DNA of 64,000 nt from Pseudomonas gingeri (GTDB lineage Bacteria; Pseudomonadota; Gammaproteobacteria; Pseudomonadales; Pseudomonadaceae), in NCBI RefSeq assembly GCF_013385425.1, contig NZ_JACAQA010000005.1, positions 394,652 through 458,651 of the forward strand, given 5' to 3'. Each line of letters starts with the position of its first letter. Positions within the stretch are counted from its first letter, which is position 1. The notes under the pieces were generated by a model, which saw only the letters and a program-made list of their open reading frames with translations, was not told the DNA's origin and did not search any database. Made by a program: the position numbers and the translations under genes. Positions 1-8,822 of the stretch are shown here, in pieces.

Positions 1-168
1 GTGATCGAAGCCGTCGGAGGCGACTGCGCCAGCGGTGCCGGTGTGATCGAAGCCGTCGGAGGCGACTGCACCAGCGGTGCCGGTGTGATCGAAGCCGTCG
101 GAGGCGACTGCGCCAGCGGTGCCGGTGTGATCAAAGCCATCGGAGGCAAGAGCAGCGCTTGCACTGGC
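1..168. repeat. 42-bp direct tandem repeat inside the secreted protein gene
   Basis: The motif beginning gtgatcgaagccgtcgg starts at 1, 43 and 85, with a diverged copy at 127 (gtgatcaaagccatcgg), a period of exactly 42 bases. It keeps the reading frame of the minus-strand gene (14 residues per unit). The array continues beyond the left edge. Near identity of the copies suggests recent slippage or unequal exchange. Confidence 0.9.
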
Positions 169-267
169 ATTGAAAGTGGCAGAGCCGGTACGGTCATAAC
201 CATCGGCGGCGAAGGTGTTGGCAGCCAGTACCGAGAGGGCCAGGGCGAGGATCAGTTTGGTTTTCAT
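1..267 (-). CDS. Small secreted tandem-repeat protein (3' end beyond window)
   Basis: The frame runs off the left edge, so only the first 89 residues are visible. The ATG at 267 follows an AGGAG ribosome site 9 bases upstream. Residues 1-21 form a clear Sec signal peptide with an Ala-rich cleavage site (NTFA before ADGYD). After a first variant unit (DGYDRTGSATF) the mature chain is built of a 14-residue unit, DGFDHTGTAGAVAS, repeated at an exact 42-base period, with at least three near-identical copies visible. I do not recognise the family; the unit resembles no enzyme fold. It is probably exported and may be a repetitive surface, matrix or metal-binding protein (Asp and His rich), but that is inference. 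The upstream region is AT-rich, unlike most of the window. Confidence 0.72.
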   Translation of the reverse strand, partial: MKTKLILALALSVLAANTFAADGYDRTGSATFNASASAALASDGFDHTGTAGAVASDGFDHTGTAGAVASDGFDHTGTAGAVASDGFDH

Positions 268-712
268 GGTGGTTGCTCCTGAAGGTGTTCGTTTTGTTCA
301 GTGGGTGTGGAAGTGATTTTACGCTTGTAAATTTGATTAAAAAGCGCAAATAAACGCTTAAATCAATCGTATAAATCGATATGTATGGCGCCAGAAAAGG
401 TCGGCATGCAACGTGATGCCAAGGGGCCGGGGCCAGGTCGATTTAACGTAGGTTCAGAATGTCGCTTGGAAATTAACTGGCTATTAATGCCGATAATTCT
501 TTTGCGATTGCACAGAAATGCGCCGGGATCGCCCTGTAAGGACGTGAGTGAATGGGGGAACGCGGTCTTGCAAACAACGCCGAACCTTGTAGGAGCCTGG
601 CTTGCCAGCGAAAGGGGCCTCAAGAGCGCCAAAAGCTTCGCGGGCAAGCCCTGCTCCTACAAGGTTTTGAGTACGGCAATAGACCGGGGTATATCGCCGG
701 TTTCCAGGTTAC
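268..712. other. Gene-free stretch with AT-rich promoter region and REP doublet
   Basis: Bases 300-390 are AT-rich and contain an inverted AAGCG...CGCTT pair near 344-358. This is the likely promoter and control region of the left-edge secreted protein. The right half holds the REP doublet at 585-664 and the 3' flank of the MFS permease gene. Open frames here are short, lack ribosome sites and look non-coding. Confidence 0.6.
585..664. repeat. REP doublet (BIME)
   Basis: An inverted pair of REP elements: the left arm begins CCTTGTAGGAGC and the right arm ends GCTCCTACAAGG, each containing the GCTTGCC or GGCAAGC core typical of Pseudomonas REPs. It lies between the left-edge gene and the MFS permease and may act as a transcript 3' end stabiliser. 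Confidence 0.85.
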
Positions 713-2035
713 TCAGTCGGTCTCGATCCGCGAATGCTTGCGGGTGTCCTTCATGGTCACATATACCAGCAATGAACAGGCGATGCAGGCCGTCACGTAC
801 CAGTAGTAGCCGGTTTCCATGCCGACGCTCTTGAACCACAGCGCAATGTATTCCGCCGTGCCGCCGAAGATCGAGACGGTCAGGGCATATGGCAGGCCGA
901 CGCCCAGCGCGCGGATTTCAGTGGGGAACAGCTCGGCCTTCACCACCGCGTTGATCGAGGTGTAGCCGCTGACGATGATCAGCGCCGCCATGATCAGGAA
1001 GAACGCGCCCCACCAGGTCTGGATGGTGTGCAGGGTGCTGAGGATCGGCACGGTGAACAGTGTGCCGAGAATACCGAAGGCAATCAGGATCGGCCGCCGG
1101 CCGATCTTGTCCGACAGCGCACCGACCAGCGGTTGCAGGCACATGAACAGGAACAGCGTCGCCGCCGAAATGGTGGTGGAGTCGGAGATGCTCATGCCGA
1201 CCGTGTTCACCAGATATTTCTGCATGTAGGTGGTGTAGGTGTAGAACGCCAGGGTGCCGCCCATGGTCAGGCCGACCACGGTCATCAGCTCCTTGGGATG
1301 ACGCATCAGGGTGCGCATCAGGCTTTCTTTAGGTTCTTCTTTCTTCTTGGTGAAGGATTCGGTTTCTTCCATGCCGCGACGCAGATAGAGCGCGACCACG
1401 GCACACAGGGCGCCGATGGCGAACGGAATCCGCCAGCCCCAGGCTTGCAGCTGTTCGGTGGTCAGGGTCTGTTGCAGCACGATCAGCACCGCCAGGGCGA
1501 TGAGTTGGCCGGAGATCAGGGTCACGTACTGGAAGCTGGAGAAGAAGCCGCGACGTTCCTTGGTCGCCATCTCGCTGAGGTAGGTGGCCGAGGTGCCGTA
1601 TTCGCCGCCGACCGACAGGCCCTGCATCAGGCGGGCGACCACCAGCAGGATCGGGGCGCCGACGCCGATGGTTTCATAGCCCGGGGTGAGGGCGATGATC
1701 AGGGAGCCGAAGCACATCAGCAGGACCGAGGCCATCAGCGCGGCCTTGCGGCCCTTGCGGTCGGCATACAGGCCCATGAGCCAGCCGCCGATCGGGCGCA
1801 TCAGGAAGCCCACGGCGAAGATCGCGGCGGTGTTGAGGAGCTGGGCGGTGGTGTCGCCCTTGGGGAAGAAGACCTTGGCGAAGTACAGCGAAAACGCGGC
1901 GTAGACGTACCAGTCGTACCATTCGACCATATTGCCGACCGAACCGCTGAAGATCGATTTCAGACGGCTGGAGGTGGTTCTTTCTTTGGCCGGCGCGGCC
2001 GCCGACCCCAGGGGCAGGGTAGAGGAGTTTTCCAT
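713..2035 (-). CDS. MFS dicarboxylate / 2-oxoglutarate:H+ symporter (KgtP/PA5530-like)
   Basis: A 440-residue inner-membrane permease of the metabolite:H+ symporter branch of the major facilitator superfamily, with about 12 membrane segments. The loop 2-3 signature YADRKGRK and the matching loop 8-9 signature SDKIGRRP are both visible, as is the early WYDWYVYA motif common in KgtP/ShiA-like carriers. In P. aeruginosa the MifS/MifR two-component pair activates such a C5-dicarboxylate carrier; here the homologous pair lies directly downstream on the same strand, and a sigma-54 promoter and palindrome lie upstream. The substrate is therefore probably 2-oxoglutarate or a related dicarboxylate (inference from family and context). 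An AAGG ribosome site precedes the ATG at 2035. Confidence 0.85.
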   Translation of the reverse strand: MENSSTLPLGSAAAPAKERTTSSRLKSIFSGSVGNMVEWYDWYVYAAFSLYFAKVFFPKGDTTAQLLNTAAIFAVGFLMRPIGGWLMGLYADRKGRKAALMASVLLMCFGSLIIALTPGYETIGVGAPILLVVARLMQGLSVGGEYGTSATYLSEMATKERRGFFSSFQYVTLISGQLIALAVLIVLQQTLTTEQLQAWGWRIPFAIGALCAVVALYLRRGMEETESFTKKKEEPKESLMRTLMRHPKELMTVVGLTMGGTLAFYTYTTYMQKYLVNTVGMSISDSTTISAATLFLFMCLQPLVGALSDKIGRRPILIAFGILGTLFTVPILSTLHTIQTWWGAFFLIMAALIIVSGYTSINAVVKAELFPTEIRALGVGLPYALTVSIFGGTAEYIALWFKSVGMETGYYWYVTACIACSLLVYVTMKDTRKHSRIETD

Positions 2036-2096
2036 CAGGGAACCTTCGAGTCATTGTTTTTGTGGAGCGCGCGCGAGCGCAGCCTGCCAGGGCTAT

Positions 2097-2112
2097 AGCA
2101 GGAGCTGTGCCA
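2097..2112 (-). promoter_or_regulatory. Sigma-54 (-24/-12) promoter of the MFS permease
   Basis: Read on the minus strand the bases are TGGCACAGCTCCTGCT, which has the invariant GG-N10-GC spacing and a near-consensus -24 box (TGGCAC). The predicted start site lies about 50 bases before the permease ATG at 2035. MifR, encoded next door, carries the GAFTGA loop that contacts sigma-54, so promoter type and regulator agree. Confidence 0.72.
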
Positions 2113-2152
2113 ACGGTGGAAGGCCCGGTTTAGAAGGGGTGGCGGGATTGGG

Positions 2153-2170
2153 TGAGCGGAAATCCGCTCA
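2153..2170. promoter_or_regulatory. Perfect palindrome, candidate MifR enhancer site
   Basis: TGAGCGGA-AA-TCCGCTCA is a perfect 8+2+8 inverted repeat centred about 75 bases upstream of the predicted transcription start, a normal distance for an NtrC-family activator site. A weaker related sequence (AGCGGAAAATCGCC) follows at about 2188-2201 and could be a second site. Binding by MifR is inferred. Confidence 0.6.
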
Positions 2171-2247
2171 TGGGCGATAAATCAATAAGCGGAAAATCGC
2201 CGATGCGGGATGTGCTGGATGAAACATGAACCAGACAAACACGGCAC

Positions 2248-2329
2248 AACCTGTGGGAGCGGAGCTTGCCCGCGAATAGGCCCTTGAGAACGCTAAAAGC
2301 TTCGCGGGCAAGCTCCGCTCCCACAGGTT
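2248..2329. repeat. REP doublet with perfect 29-bp arms
   Basis: Arms 2248-2276 and 2301-2329 are exact reverse complements over 29 bases, around a 24-base spacer. Each contains the GTGGGAGCGGAGCTTGCCCG REP core. The element sits between mifR and the permease promoter, so it could end or protect the mifSR transcript and insulate it from the sigma-54 unit. Together with the gene-free part of 2036-2356 this accounts for the whole intergenic stretch. Confidence 0.92.
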
Positions 2330-2356
2330 GATAGGCGGTGTTTTCCAGGCAGGGGT

Positions 2357-3688
2357 TCAGTCGTCCTTGAGGAACATCTCGCGCGCCAGGCCATGACGTT
2401 GCATCTTTTCATTGAAGGTGCGGCGTGGCAGTTGCAGCTCTTCGAGTACTGCCTTGACGTCGCCCTTGTGCCGGGTCAGTGCCGAACGCAGGCATTGCGC
2501 TTCAAAGGCCTCCTGCTGCGCCGCGAGGGATTGGCCCGGATCGATTGCGTCAGGCTCCGGCTCACCCAGGCCGAGTACCGAACGTTCGGCGGCATTGGCC
2601 AGTTCCCGCACATTACCCGGCCAGTCATGGCTCAACAGGCGGCTCAACTGCGGTCCGCTCAATGGCGTCGAGGGTCGCCCCATGCGCTCGGCCGCACCGT
2701 AGGCGAAGTGCTCGAACAACAACGGGATATCTTCGCGACGCTCGCGCAACGGCGGCAGGCGCAACTGCGCCACCGTCAGCCGATAGGCCAGGTCCTCGCG
2801 AAAGCGCCCGGCCCGGGCCTCGTCCAGCAAGTCGGGTTTGGTCGCCGCGACGATACGCAGGTCCACCGCGATGCTCTGGTTCGAACCCAGCCGCTCCAGC
2901 TTCTGCTCCTGCAACACCCGCAGCAGCTTCACCTGCTGGGCCAGCGGCATGCTTTCGATCTCGTCGAGAAACAAGGTGCCGCCATCGGCGTATTCCAGCT
3001 TGCCAATACGCTTGCCCTGGGCCCCGGTGAAAGCTCCGCTTTCGTGACCGAACAACTCGGCTTCAAACAAGGCCTCGGGAATCGCCGCGCAGTTGAGGGC
3101 GACAAACGGCTTGGCGGCCCTCGGCCCGAAATCATGCAGGCAACGGGCAACCAGCTCCTTGCCGCTGCCGGTTTCACCACGGATCAGCACGTTGACCGGT
3201 AGCGCCGCCAGCTCCAGCACCTGCCGGCGCAGGGTTTGCAGGCTGCGGGAAACCCCCAGCAGGCTGCGCTCGAGTCGGGAGCGGTGATCGGCCTGTTGAT
3301 GCAACTGGCGGTTCTCCAGCACCAGGCGGCGTTTCTCCATGGCCCGGGCGAGGCTGGCGAGCAGGGTCTGCGGGCTGAAGGGTTTTTCCAGGAAGTCGTA
3401 GGCACCGTCGCGCATGGCTTCCACCGCCATGGGCACGTCGCCGTGACCGGTCAGCAGGATCACCGGCAGATCGCTGTCGTGTGCCTGCAAACGCGCCAGC
3501 AATTCCAGGCCGCCCATGCCGGGCATGCGCACGTCGCTGAGGATCACCCCGGGGAAATCCCGGGGCAGTTGTGCCAGGCACTCTTCGGCGCGGCTGAAGG
3601 TCTGCACCTGGAAACCCGACAGGCTCAGCCATTGCTCGACAGCCGTGCGGATGCTGGCTTCGTCATCGACCACGATCACGGCGTTCAT
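2357..3688 (-). CDS. mifR: Sigma-54-dependent response regulator MifR (NtrC/DctD type)
   Basis: 443 residues with three modules: a receiver (residues 1-120; acidic pair D8/D9, phosphoacceptor D52, conserved K102), an AAA+ sigma-54 activation domain (Walker A GETGSGKE at 171-178, GAFTGA loop at 218-223, then a Walker B LFLDEI), and a C-terminal Fis-type helix-turn-helix. Its start overlaps the 3' end of the sensor gene by 4 bases, indicating coupled translation. By family and neighbourhood it is the orthologue of MifR, which in P. aeruginosa controls 2-oxoglutarate uptake. The permease next to it has a sigma-54 promoter and is the obvious target. All key residues look intact. The only doubt is naming against DctD or AauR paralogues. 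Confidence 0.85.
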   Translation of the reverse strand: MNAVIVVDDEASIRTAVEQWLSLSGFQVQTFSRAEECLAQLPRDFPGVILSDVRMPGMGGLELLARLQAHDSDLPVILLTGHGDVPMAVEAMRDGAYDFLEKPFSPQTLLASLARAMEKRRLVLENRQLHQQADHRSRLERSLLGVSRSLQTLRRQVLELAALPVNVLIRGETGSGKELVARCLHDFGPRAAKPFVALNCAAIPEALFEAELFGHESGAFTGAQGKRIGKLEYADGGTLFLDEIESMPLAQQVKLLRVLQEQKLERLGSNQSIAVDLRIVAATKPDLLDEARAGRFREDLAYRLTVAQLRLPPLRERREDIPLLFEHFAYGAAERMGRPSTPLSGPQLSRLLSHDWPGNVRELANAAERSVLGLGEPEPDAIDPGQSLAAQQEAFEAQCLRSALTRHKGDVKAVLEELQLPRRTFNEKMQRHGLAREMFLKDD

Positions 3689-5448
3689 CGAGTGTCCATC
3701 TCCGGGGCAATGGGCAGGGTCAGGCTGAAGTGGGCGCCGCCGTGGCGATTGTCGACGCTCAGGCGACCGTCCAGTTCATGGACGATGGCGTAGGACACCG
3801 CCAGGCCCAGGCCGAGGCCATCGCCTACCGGTTTGGTGGTGAAGAACGGGTCGAAGACCTTGCCCAGGTGTTCCTCGGCAATCCCACCGCCGCTGTCGCC
3901 CACGGTCAGCAGCCATACCGGTGGGCGGGCTTCGATACGGATTTCCAGGCGCTTGAGCGGTTTGTCGTGCATGGCATCCAGGGCATTGCGCAACAGGTTG
4001 ATCAGCACCTGCTCCAGACGAATCGCGTCACCCCGGACCCAGGCCGGGCGGGTCAGGTGCAGCACCGTGCTGACCGCGTCTTCACGCAGACGCGGGTCGA
4101 GCAGTTGCAACGCCTGATCGACCACGCCGGCCAGGTCGAGGGGCTCACGCAGGCCGCTGGGGCTTTGTCGGGCGTAGGTCTTCAAGTGACCGGTGAGGGC
4201 CGCCATGCGGGTCAGCATCTGATCCAGGGGGGCGAGGGCCTGGTAGGCGTCCTCGATCCGGCCGTGGTCGAGCAGCAGGCGCAAGGTCGCCAATTGCATG
4301 CGCTGGGCGGTCAGCGGCTGGTTGATTTCATGGGCCAGGGCGGCGGACATCTGCCCCAGCGCCGCCAGTTTGGCCGATTGCACCAGACCGTCCTGGGCGG
4401 TGCGCAGGTCGCGGGTGCGTTCCTCCACCAGACGCTCCAGCTCTTCGCGACTGCGTTGGCGCAGGCGCGCCAGGCGCCAGCGTTGGCTGAGGAACAGCAG
4501 CAGAAACACCAGGGCCAGCCACAGGCCGGCACCGGCGAGTGCGGCATTGCGTCGTTCCTCGGCGGCCATCTGCGGTTTGCGCAGCAGGTGCAGGGTCCAG
4601 TCTTCCGGAGGCAGTGGCTGCGACTCCCAGAGGTAGTCGGCACTGCCGTCCGGGCCGTCGACCCGGGTCAGGTAACTGTTGTCGCCGAACATTCGCAAGG
4701 GGCGGTATTCAAGGGGGCTGAGGGATTGCTTGTCATATTGCCGGGTGCTGCCGATTTCACTGCGGTCATTGTCGCGCAGCGGGCGCAGCAGGCGATAGCG
4801 CCAGCCGGGCTGGTTGGCGATAAACACGATGTCGCGGGCATCGCTGACCAGCAGGGTGTCGTTGCCCTTGCTCCACTCACGCTCGAGTTCCGGGAACTCC
4901 AGTTTCACCACCATGGCGCCGAGGAATTCGCCGTTGTCGCCGGTTACCGCGCTGGCGAGAAAATAACCGGGAATGCCACTGGTCACGCCCACGGCATAGA
5001 AGTGCCCGCTGCCTTCGACACGGGTCTGGTTGAAGTAAGGGCGAAAGCCGTAGTTGTGACCGACGTAGCTGCTCGGCAGGCTCCAGTTGCTGGCAGCCAC
5101 CGACAGGCCATTGCGATCCAGCAGTTGCAGGGTGGAAGAGCGCGCCGCGCCATTGATCCGTTCCAGTTTGCGGTTCAGGGCGTCCTGTTCTGCCGCATCG
5201 ATGGGGCCGGCCAGGGCCGCGCGCAATTGCGGGTCGAGGGCGAGCACGGCAGGCAGGGCGCGGTAGCGTTCGATCAGGGTGTGCAGGGCGTTGGCGTAAA
5301 GCGTCAGTTGCATCTTGCCCCGCGAGGCGTCGTCGACCAGGGCCTGTTGTTCGGCGCGATGCACGGCCCAGCCGGCGGCCAGGACGGTACCGGCGACAAT
5401 CAGCAGAGTGTAGAACGCCAGACGCAGGGGACGAGGAAGCGGCGACAT
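3685..5448 (-). CDS. mifS: Sensor histidine kinase MifS (DctB type)
   Basis: 587 residues: membrane segment 10-28, a large periplasmic sensing region of about 270 residues resembling the double PAS/Cache fold of DctB, a second membrane segment around 303-321, a cytoplasmic coiled coil (residues 330-355), a HisKA domain with phospho-acceptor H373 in the motif AHEINQPL, and an ATPase domain with G-boxes (GDSGGG and GLGLGLAV). It should sense an extracytoplasmic dicarboxylate and phosphorylate MifR. It is first in a two-gene operon with mifR (4-base overlap). Distinction from paralogous DctB rests mainly on the adjacent carrier gene. Confidence 0.83.
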   Translation of the reverse strand: MSPLPRPLRLAFYTLLIVAGTVLAAGWAVHRAEQQALVDDASRGKMQLTLYANALHTLIERYRALPAVLALDPQLRAALAGPIDAAEQDALNRKLERINGAARSSTLQLLDRNGLSVAASNWSLPSSYVGHNYGFRPYFNQTRVEGSGHFYAVGVTSGIPGYFLASAVTGDNGEFLGAMVVKLEFPELEREWSKGNDTLLVSDARDIVFIANQPGWRYRLLRPLRDNDRSEIGSTRQYDKQSLSPLEYRPLRMFGDNSYLTRVDGPDGSADYLWESQPLPPEDWTLHLLRKPQMAAEERRNAALAGAGLWLALVFLLLFLSQRWRLARLRQRSREELERLVEERTRDLRTAQDGLVQSAKLAALGQMSAALAHEINQPLTAQRMQLATLRLLLDHGRIEDAYQALAPLDQMLTRMAALTGHLKTYARQSPSGLREPLDLAGVVDQALQLLDPRLREDAVSTVLHLTRPAWVRGDAIRLEQVLINLLRNALDAMHDKPLKRLEIRIEARPPVWLLTVGDSGGGIAEEHLGKVFDPFFTTKPVGDGLGLGLAVSYAIVHELDGRLSVDNRHGGAHFSLTLPIAPEMDTR

Positions 5449-5510
5449 ACGGGCAACGACAGGCTGGGGAGGGGCGGGAAAGATAGCATGTCGAATCAGC
5501 TAGGCGCTGA

Positions 5511-5588
5511 CTTGTGGGAGCGGAGCTTGCCCGCGAAAGGGACCTTGAGGTCGCCAAAAGCTTCGCGGGCAAGCACCGCTCCCACAAG
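5511..5588. repeat. REP doublet
   Basis: Arms 5511-5537 and 5562-5588 are reverse complements over 27 bases with one mismatch, and are nearly the same sequence as the doublet at 2248-2329. It lies between the mifS start and the bglX stop. Confidence 0.9.
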
Positions 5589-5606
5589 AGCGGTCAGTGG
5601 CAGGGC

Positions 5607-7898
5607 TTACAACAACTCGAAACTCTGCTGCGTCACATCCTGGGAGTCCAGGCCGATCTGCACGTTGAACTTGCCCGGCTCCGAGGCGTACTTCAACTGG
5701 GTGTTGTAGAACTTCAAGTCTTCCTCGTCGATGCTGAAGTGAAGGACCTTCTGCTCGCCCGCCTTGAGCATCACCTTCTGGAAGTTTTTCAGTTCCTTGA
5801 CCGGACGGATCATGGAACCGGCGACCTGCTGGATATACAGCTGCACCACTGTCTCGCCATCACGCTTGCCGGTGTTCTTCACCGTGATGCTGGCATCGAG
5901 CTTGCCGCTCTTGTTCAGCGTGGTCGAAGACAGCGCCATGTCGCTCAGGCTGAAGTCGGTGTAGCTCAGGCCATAACCGAAGGGGTACAGCGGGGTGTTT
6001 TCCTCGTCGAAATACTGCGAGGTGTAGTTGCCCGGCTTGCCCGGGGTGTACGGACGACCGATGGTCAGGTGGTTGTAGTACATCGGCACCTGGCCGACCG
6101 AGCGCGGGAAGGTGATCGGCAGCTTGCCCGACGGGTTGTAGTCGCCGAACAGTACGTCGGCAATGGCGTTGCCGCCTTCGGTGCCGCTGAACCAGGTTTC
6201 CAGCACGGCAGCGGCCTGGTCCTGCTCGTGGCCGATGGTCAGCGGACGGCCGTTCATCAGCACCAGTACCAACGGCTTGCCGGTGGCCTTGAGGGCCTTG
6301 ATCAGTTCACGCTGGCTGGCCGGGATGTTCAGGTCGGTACGGCTCGACGACTCGTGGGACATGCCCCGCGACTCGCCCACCGCGGCGATCACCACGTCGG
6401 CCTGCTCCGCGGCCTTGACTGCTTCGTCGATCATCTGCTGCGCCGGGCGCGGGTCATCGACGATTTCCGGCGCCGCGAAGTTGAGGAAGTTCAGGTAATC
6501 CACGACCTTCTTGTCGGCGGTGATGTTCGAGCCGCGGGCATAGACCAGTTGGCCCTTGTCGCCCAGGGCACGGCTCATGCCGTCATACAGGGTGACCGAT
6601 TGCGCCGGCAGGCCGGCGGCGGCCCAGCTGCCCATCATGTCGATCGGGGCCTTGGCCAGCGGGCCGACCAGGGCGATCTTCGCCGACTTCTTCAGTGGCA
6701 GGGTCTGGCCCTGGTTCTTCAGCAGGACCAGGCTGCGGCGTGCCATGTCGCGGGCATCGCTGCGGTGCAGGCGGCTTTCGGCATTGGTGTCGGCCGGATC
6801 ATCCTCGGCCTTGCCGATACGCAGGTACGGGTCCTTGAACAGGCCCATGTCGTACTTGGCGCCGAGCACTTCACGCACGGCGTTGTCCAGGTCGCTCTGC
6901 GGCACTTCGCCGGACTGGATCAGCCCCGGCAGCTCCTTGCCATACAGCGAGTCGTTCATGCTCATGTCGATGCCGGCCTTGATTGCCAGCTTGGCCGCCT
7001 CGCGACCGTCCTTGGCAACGCCATGCTTGAGCAGTTCGAAAATCGCCCCGTGGTCGCTCACCGCCAGGCCCTTGAAACCCCAGTCCTTGCGCAGCAGGTC
7101 CTGCATCAGCCAGGTGTTGGAAGTGGCGGGCACGCCGTTGATCGAGTTCAGGGCAACCATCACCCCGCCGGCGCCGGCGTCGATCGCGGCGCGATAAGGC
7201 GGCAGGTAGGTCTGGTACATTTTCACCGGGCTCATGTCGACCACGTTGTAGTCGCGACCGCCTTCCACCGCGCCATAGAGGGCGAAGTGCTTGACGCTGG
7301 CCATGATGCTGTCCGGTTCGCTCGGGCTCTTGCCCTGGTAGGCGTGGACCATCACCTGGGCGATGCGCGAGACCAGGTAGGTGTCCTCGCCGAAGCCCTC
7401 GGAGGTCCGGCCCCAGCGCGGGTCGCGGGAAATATCGACCATCGGCGCGAAGGTGATGTCCAGGCTGTCGGCGCTGGCTTCCTGGGCGGCGATGCGTCCG
7501 GAATGGCCGATGGCGTCCATGTCCCAGCTCGACGCCAGGCCCAGGCTGATGGGGAAAATGGTCCGGTGGCCGTGGATCACGTCATAGGCGAAGAACATCG
7601 GGATCTTCAACCGGCTGCGCATGGCAGCGTCCTGCATCGGACGGTTTTCCGGGCGGGAGATGGAGTTGAAGGTGCCGCCGATGTTGCCCGCGGCGATTTC
7701 CTTGCGGATCAGTTCCCGGGGCATTTCCGGGCCAATACTGATCAGACGCAATTGGCCGATCTTTTCCTCGAGGGTCATCTGCTTCATCAACTGGGCGATG
7801 AAAGCGTCCTTGTTTTCCAGGGAGGCGGGCTTTGTGTCAGCCACTACCGGGAGACTGGCCAGGCCAATAGCGAGGCCCAGCAAACACAGCTTCTTCAT
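5607..7898 (-). CDS. bglX: Periplasmic beta-glucosidase BglX (GH3)
   Basis: 763 residues. An N-terminal signal peptide (MKKLCLLGLAIGLASLPVVA) directs it to the periplasm. It is followed by a glycoside hydrolase family 3 barrel, a GH3 C-terminal alpha/beta domain and a fibronectin type III-like domain at the C-terminus. The nucleophile motif is visible in GLAVSDHGAI. The length matches E. coli BglX (765). It should release glucose from beta-glucosides and oligosaccharides. It appears monocistronic, with a REP doublet downstream. The start at 7898 is supported by the signal peptide and a GAGA-type ribosome site. Confidence 0.93.
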   Translation of the reverse strand: MKKLCLLGLAIGLASLPVVADTKPASLENKDAFIAQLMKQMTLEEKIGQLRLISIGPEMPRELIRKEIAAGNIGGTFNSISRPENRPMQDAAMRSRLKIPMFFAYDVIHGHRTIFPISLGLASSWDMDAIGHSGRIAAQEASADSLDITFAPMVDISRDPRWGRTSEGFGEDTYLVSRIAQVMVHAYQGKSPSEPDSIMASVKHFALYGAVEGGRDYNVVDMSPVKMYQTYLPPYRAAIDAGAGGVMVALNSINGVPATSNTWLMQDLLRKDWGFKGLAVSDHGAIFELLKHGVAKDGREAAKLAIKAGIDMSMNDSLYGKELPGLIQSGEVPQSDLDNAVREVLGAKYDMGLFKDPYLRIGKAEDDPADTNAESRLHRSDARDMARRSLVLLKNQGQTLPLKKSAKIALVGPLAKAPIDMMGSWAAAGLPAQSVTLYDGMSRALGDKGQLVYARGSNITADKKVVDYLNFLNFAAPEIVDDPRPAQQMIDEAVKAAEQADVVIAAVGESRGMSHESSSRTDLNIPASQRELIKALKATGKPLVLVLMNGRPLTIGHEQDQAAAVLETWFSGTEGGNAIADVLFGDYNPSGKLPITFPRSVGQVPMYYNHLTIGRPYTPGKPGNYTSQYFDEENTPLYPFGYGLSYTDFSLSDMALSSTTLNKSGKLDASITVKNTGKRDGETVVQLYIQQVAGSMIRPVKELKNFQKVMLKAGEQKVLHFSIDEEDLKFYNTQLKYASEPGKFNVQIGLDSQDVTQQSFELL

Positions 7899-8092
7899 GA
7901 ATGATTATCTCGGGGGCCCGGTCCGGCGATCAATCGTTGCGCACTGGCCGGGCTGTTTAGTTATAGGGAGCGACTCTTGTTGTGCTAATAATCCAGCACA
8001 GTTGTGAACTGTTTTTCGCGCTGGGCATCTTTTAGCTGATTGGCTTCACACATTCCAGTGGCGGTGGCGGATTATGCCTGAGTCCCGCGTAC

Positions 8093-8112
8093 GAAAAATC
8101 CTGGGATTTTTC
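8093..8112. promoter_or_regulatory. 20-bp palindrome upstream of the lemA operon
   Basis: GAAAAATCC-TG-GGATTTTTC is a perfect 9+2+9 inverted repeat, 31 bases before the lemA ATG. A run TCTTTTTAAC follows it, so it could be a small terminator, but the two-base centre favours a dimeric repressor operator. No regulator gene is adjacent. Confidence 0.5.
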
Positions 8113-8143
8113 TCTTTTTAACGTTTCAAGGAGGGTTTCGAGC

Positions 8144-8755
8144 ATGCAGGCACAACAGGGCTTACGTTCGAGTTGCAGATTTGCCGTACTGGCATTGCTG
8201 GCGACGTTGTTGGCCGGCTGCGGCATCAACAATATTCCCACTTATGACGAACAGGTGAAGGCCAACTGGGCTCAGGTGCAGAACCAGTACCAGCGGCGCG
8301 CGGACCTGATCCCGAATCTGGTGGAAACGGTCAAGGGTTACGCCAAACAGGAGCAGGAAACCCTGACCGCGGTGGTCGAGGCGCGGGCCAAGGCCACCTC
8401 GATCCAGGTCGATGCCAGCACCCTGGACAATCCCGAGAAACTCAAGCAGTACCAGGACGCCCAGGGCCAGTTGACCGGCGCCCTCAGTCGTCTGATGGTG
8501 GTCTCGGAGCGATACCCGGATCTGAAGTCAAACCAGAACTTCCTGGCCCTGCAGTCCCAACTCGAAGGCACGGAAAACCGTATCAGTGTGGCGCGACGTG
8601 ACTTCATCCTCAGTGTGGAAAAGTACAACACCGAGATCCGCACCTTTCCCGGCCGCCTCTGGCATAGCCTGATGTACAGCAACCTGCCGTTGCGCCCGAC
8701 GTTCGAGGCGACCGCCCAGGACGCCGATAAAGCACCGCAGGTGAAGTTCCAGTAA
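8144..8755 (+). CDS. lemA: LemA family lipoprotein
   Basis: 203 residues. The N-terminus carries a lipoprotein signal with lipobox LLAGC (Cys about residue 26), then the long helical LemA domain including the conserved RRADLIPNLVETVKGY segment. An AAGGAGGG ribosome site lies 8 bases before the ATG. LemA proteins are membrane-anchored helical bundles of unclear function; in Gammaproteobacteria they are commonly followed, as here, by TPM-domain proteins, suggesting a joint envelope function. First gene of a three-gene unit. Confidence 0.9.
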   Translation: MQAQQGLRSSCRFAVLALLATLLAGCGINNIPTYDEQVKANWAQVQNQYQRRADLIPNLVETVKGYAKQEQETLTAVVEARAKATSIQVDASTLDNPEKLKQYQDAQGQLTGALSRLMVVSERYPDLKSNQNFLALQSQLEGTENRISVARRDFILSVEKYNTEIRTFPGRLWHSLMYSNLPLRPTFEATAQDADKAPQVKFQ

Positions 8756-8822
8756 CCCGATGGGCGTTGCCGTGCTGAATTGTGGCAGCGCTCGATCCTG
8801 CTTCATCACGAACGAGGTAGGC

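Noticed and set aside
1028..2098. Open frame of about 356 codons opposite the MFS permease
   Set aside because: His/Gln/Arg-rich antisense translation of a membrane protein gene, without a start signal.
5514..7904. Long plus-strand open frame opposite bglX
   Set aside because: Antisense shadow of bglX with Val/Arg/His-rich composition and no domain; bglX has a signal peptide and GH3 motifs.
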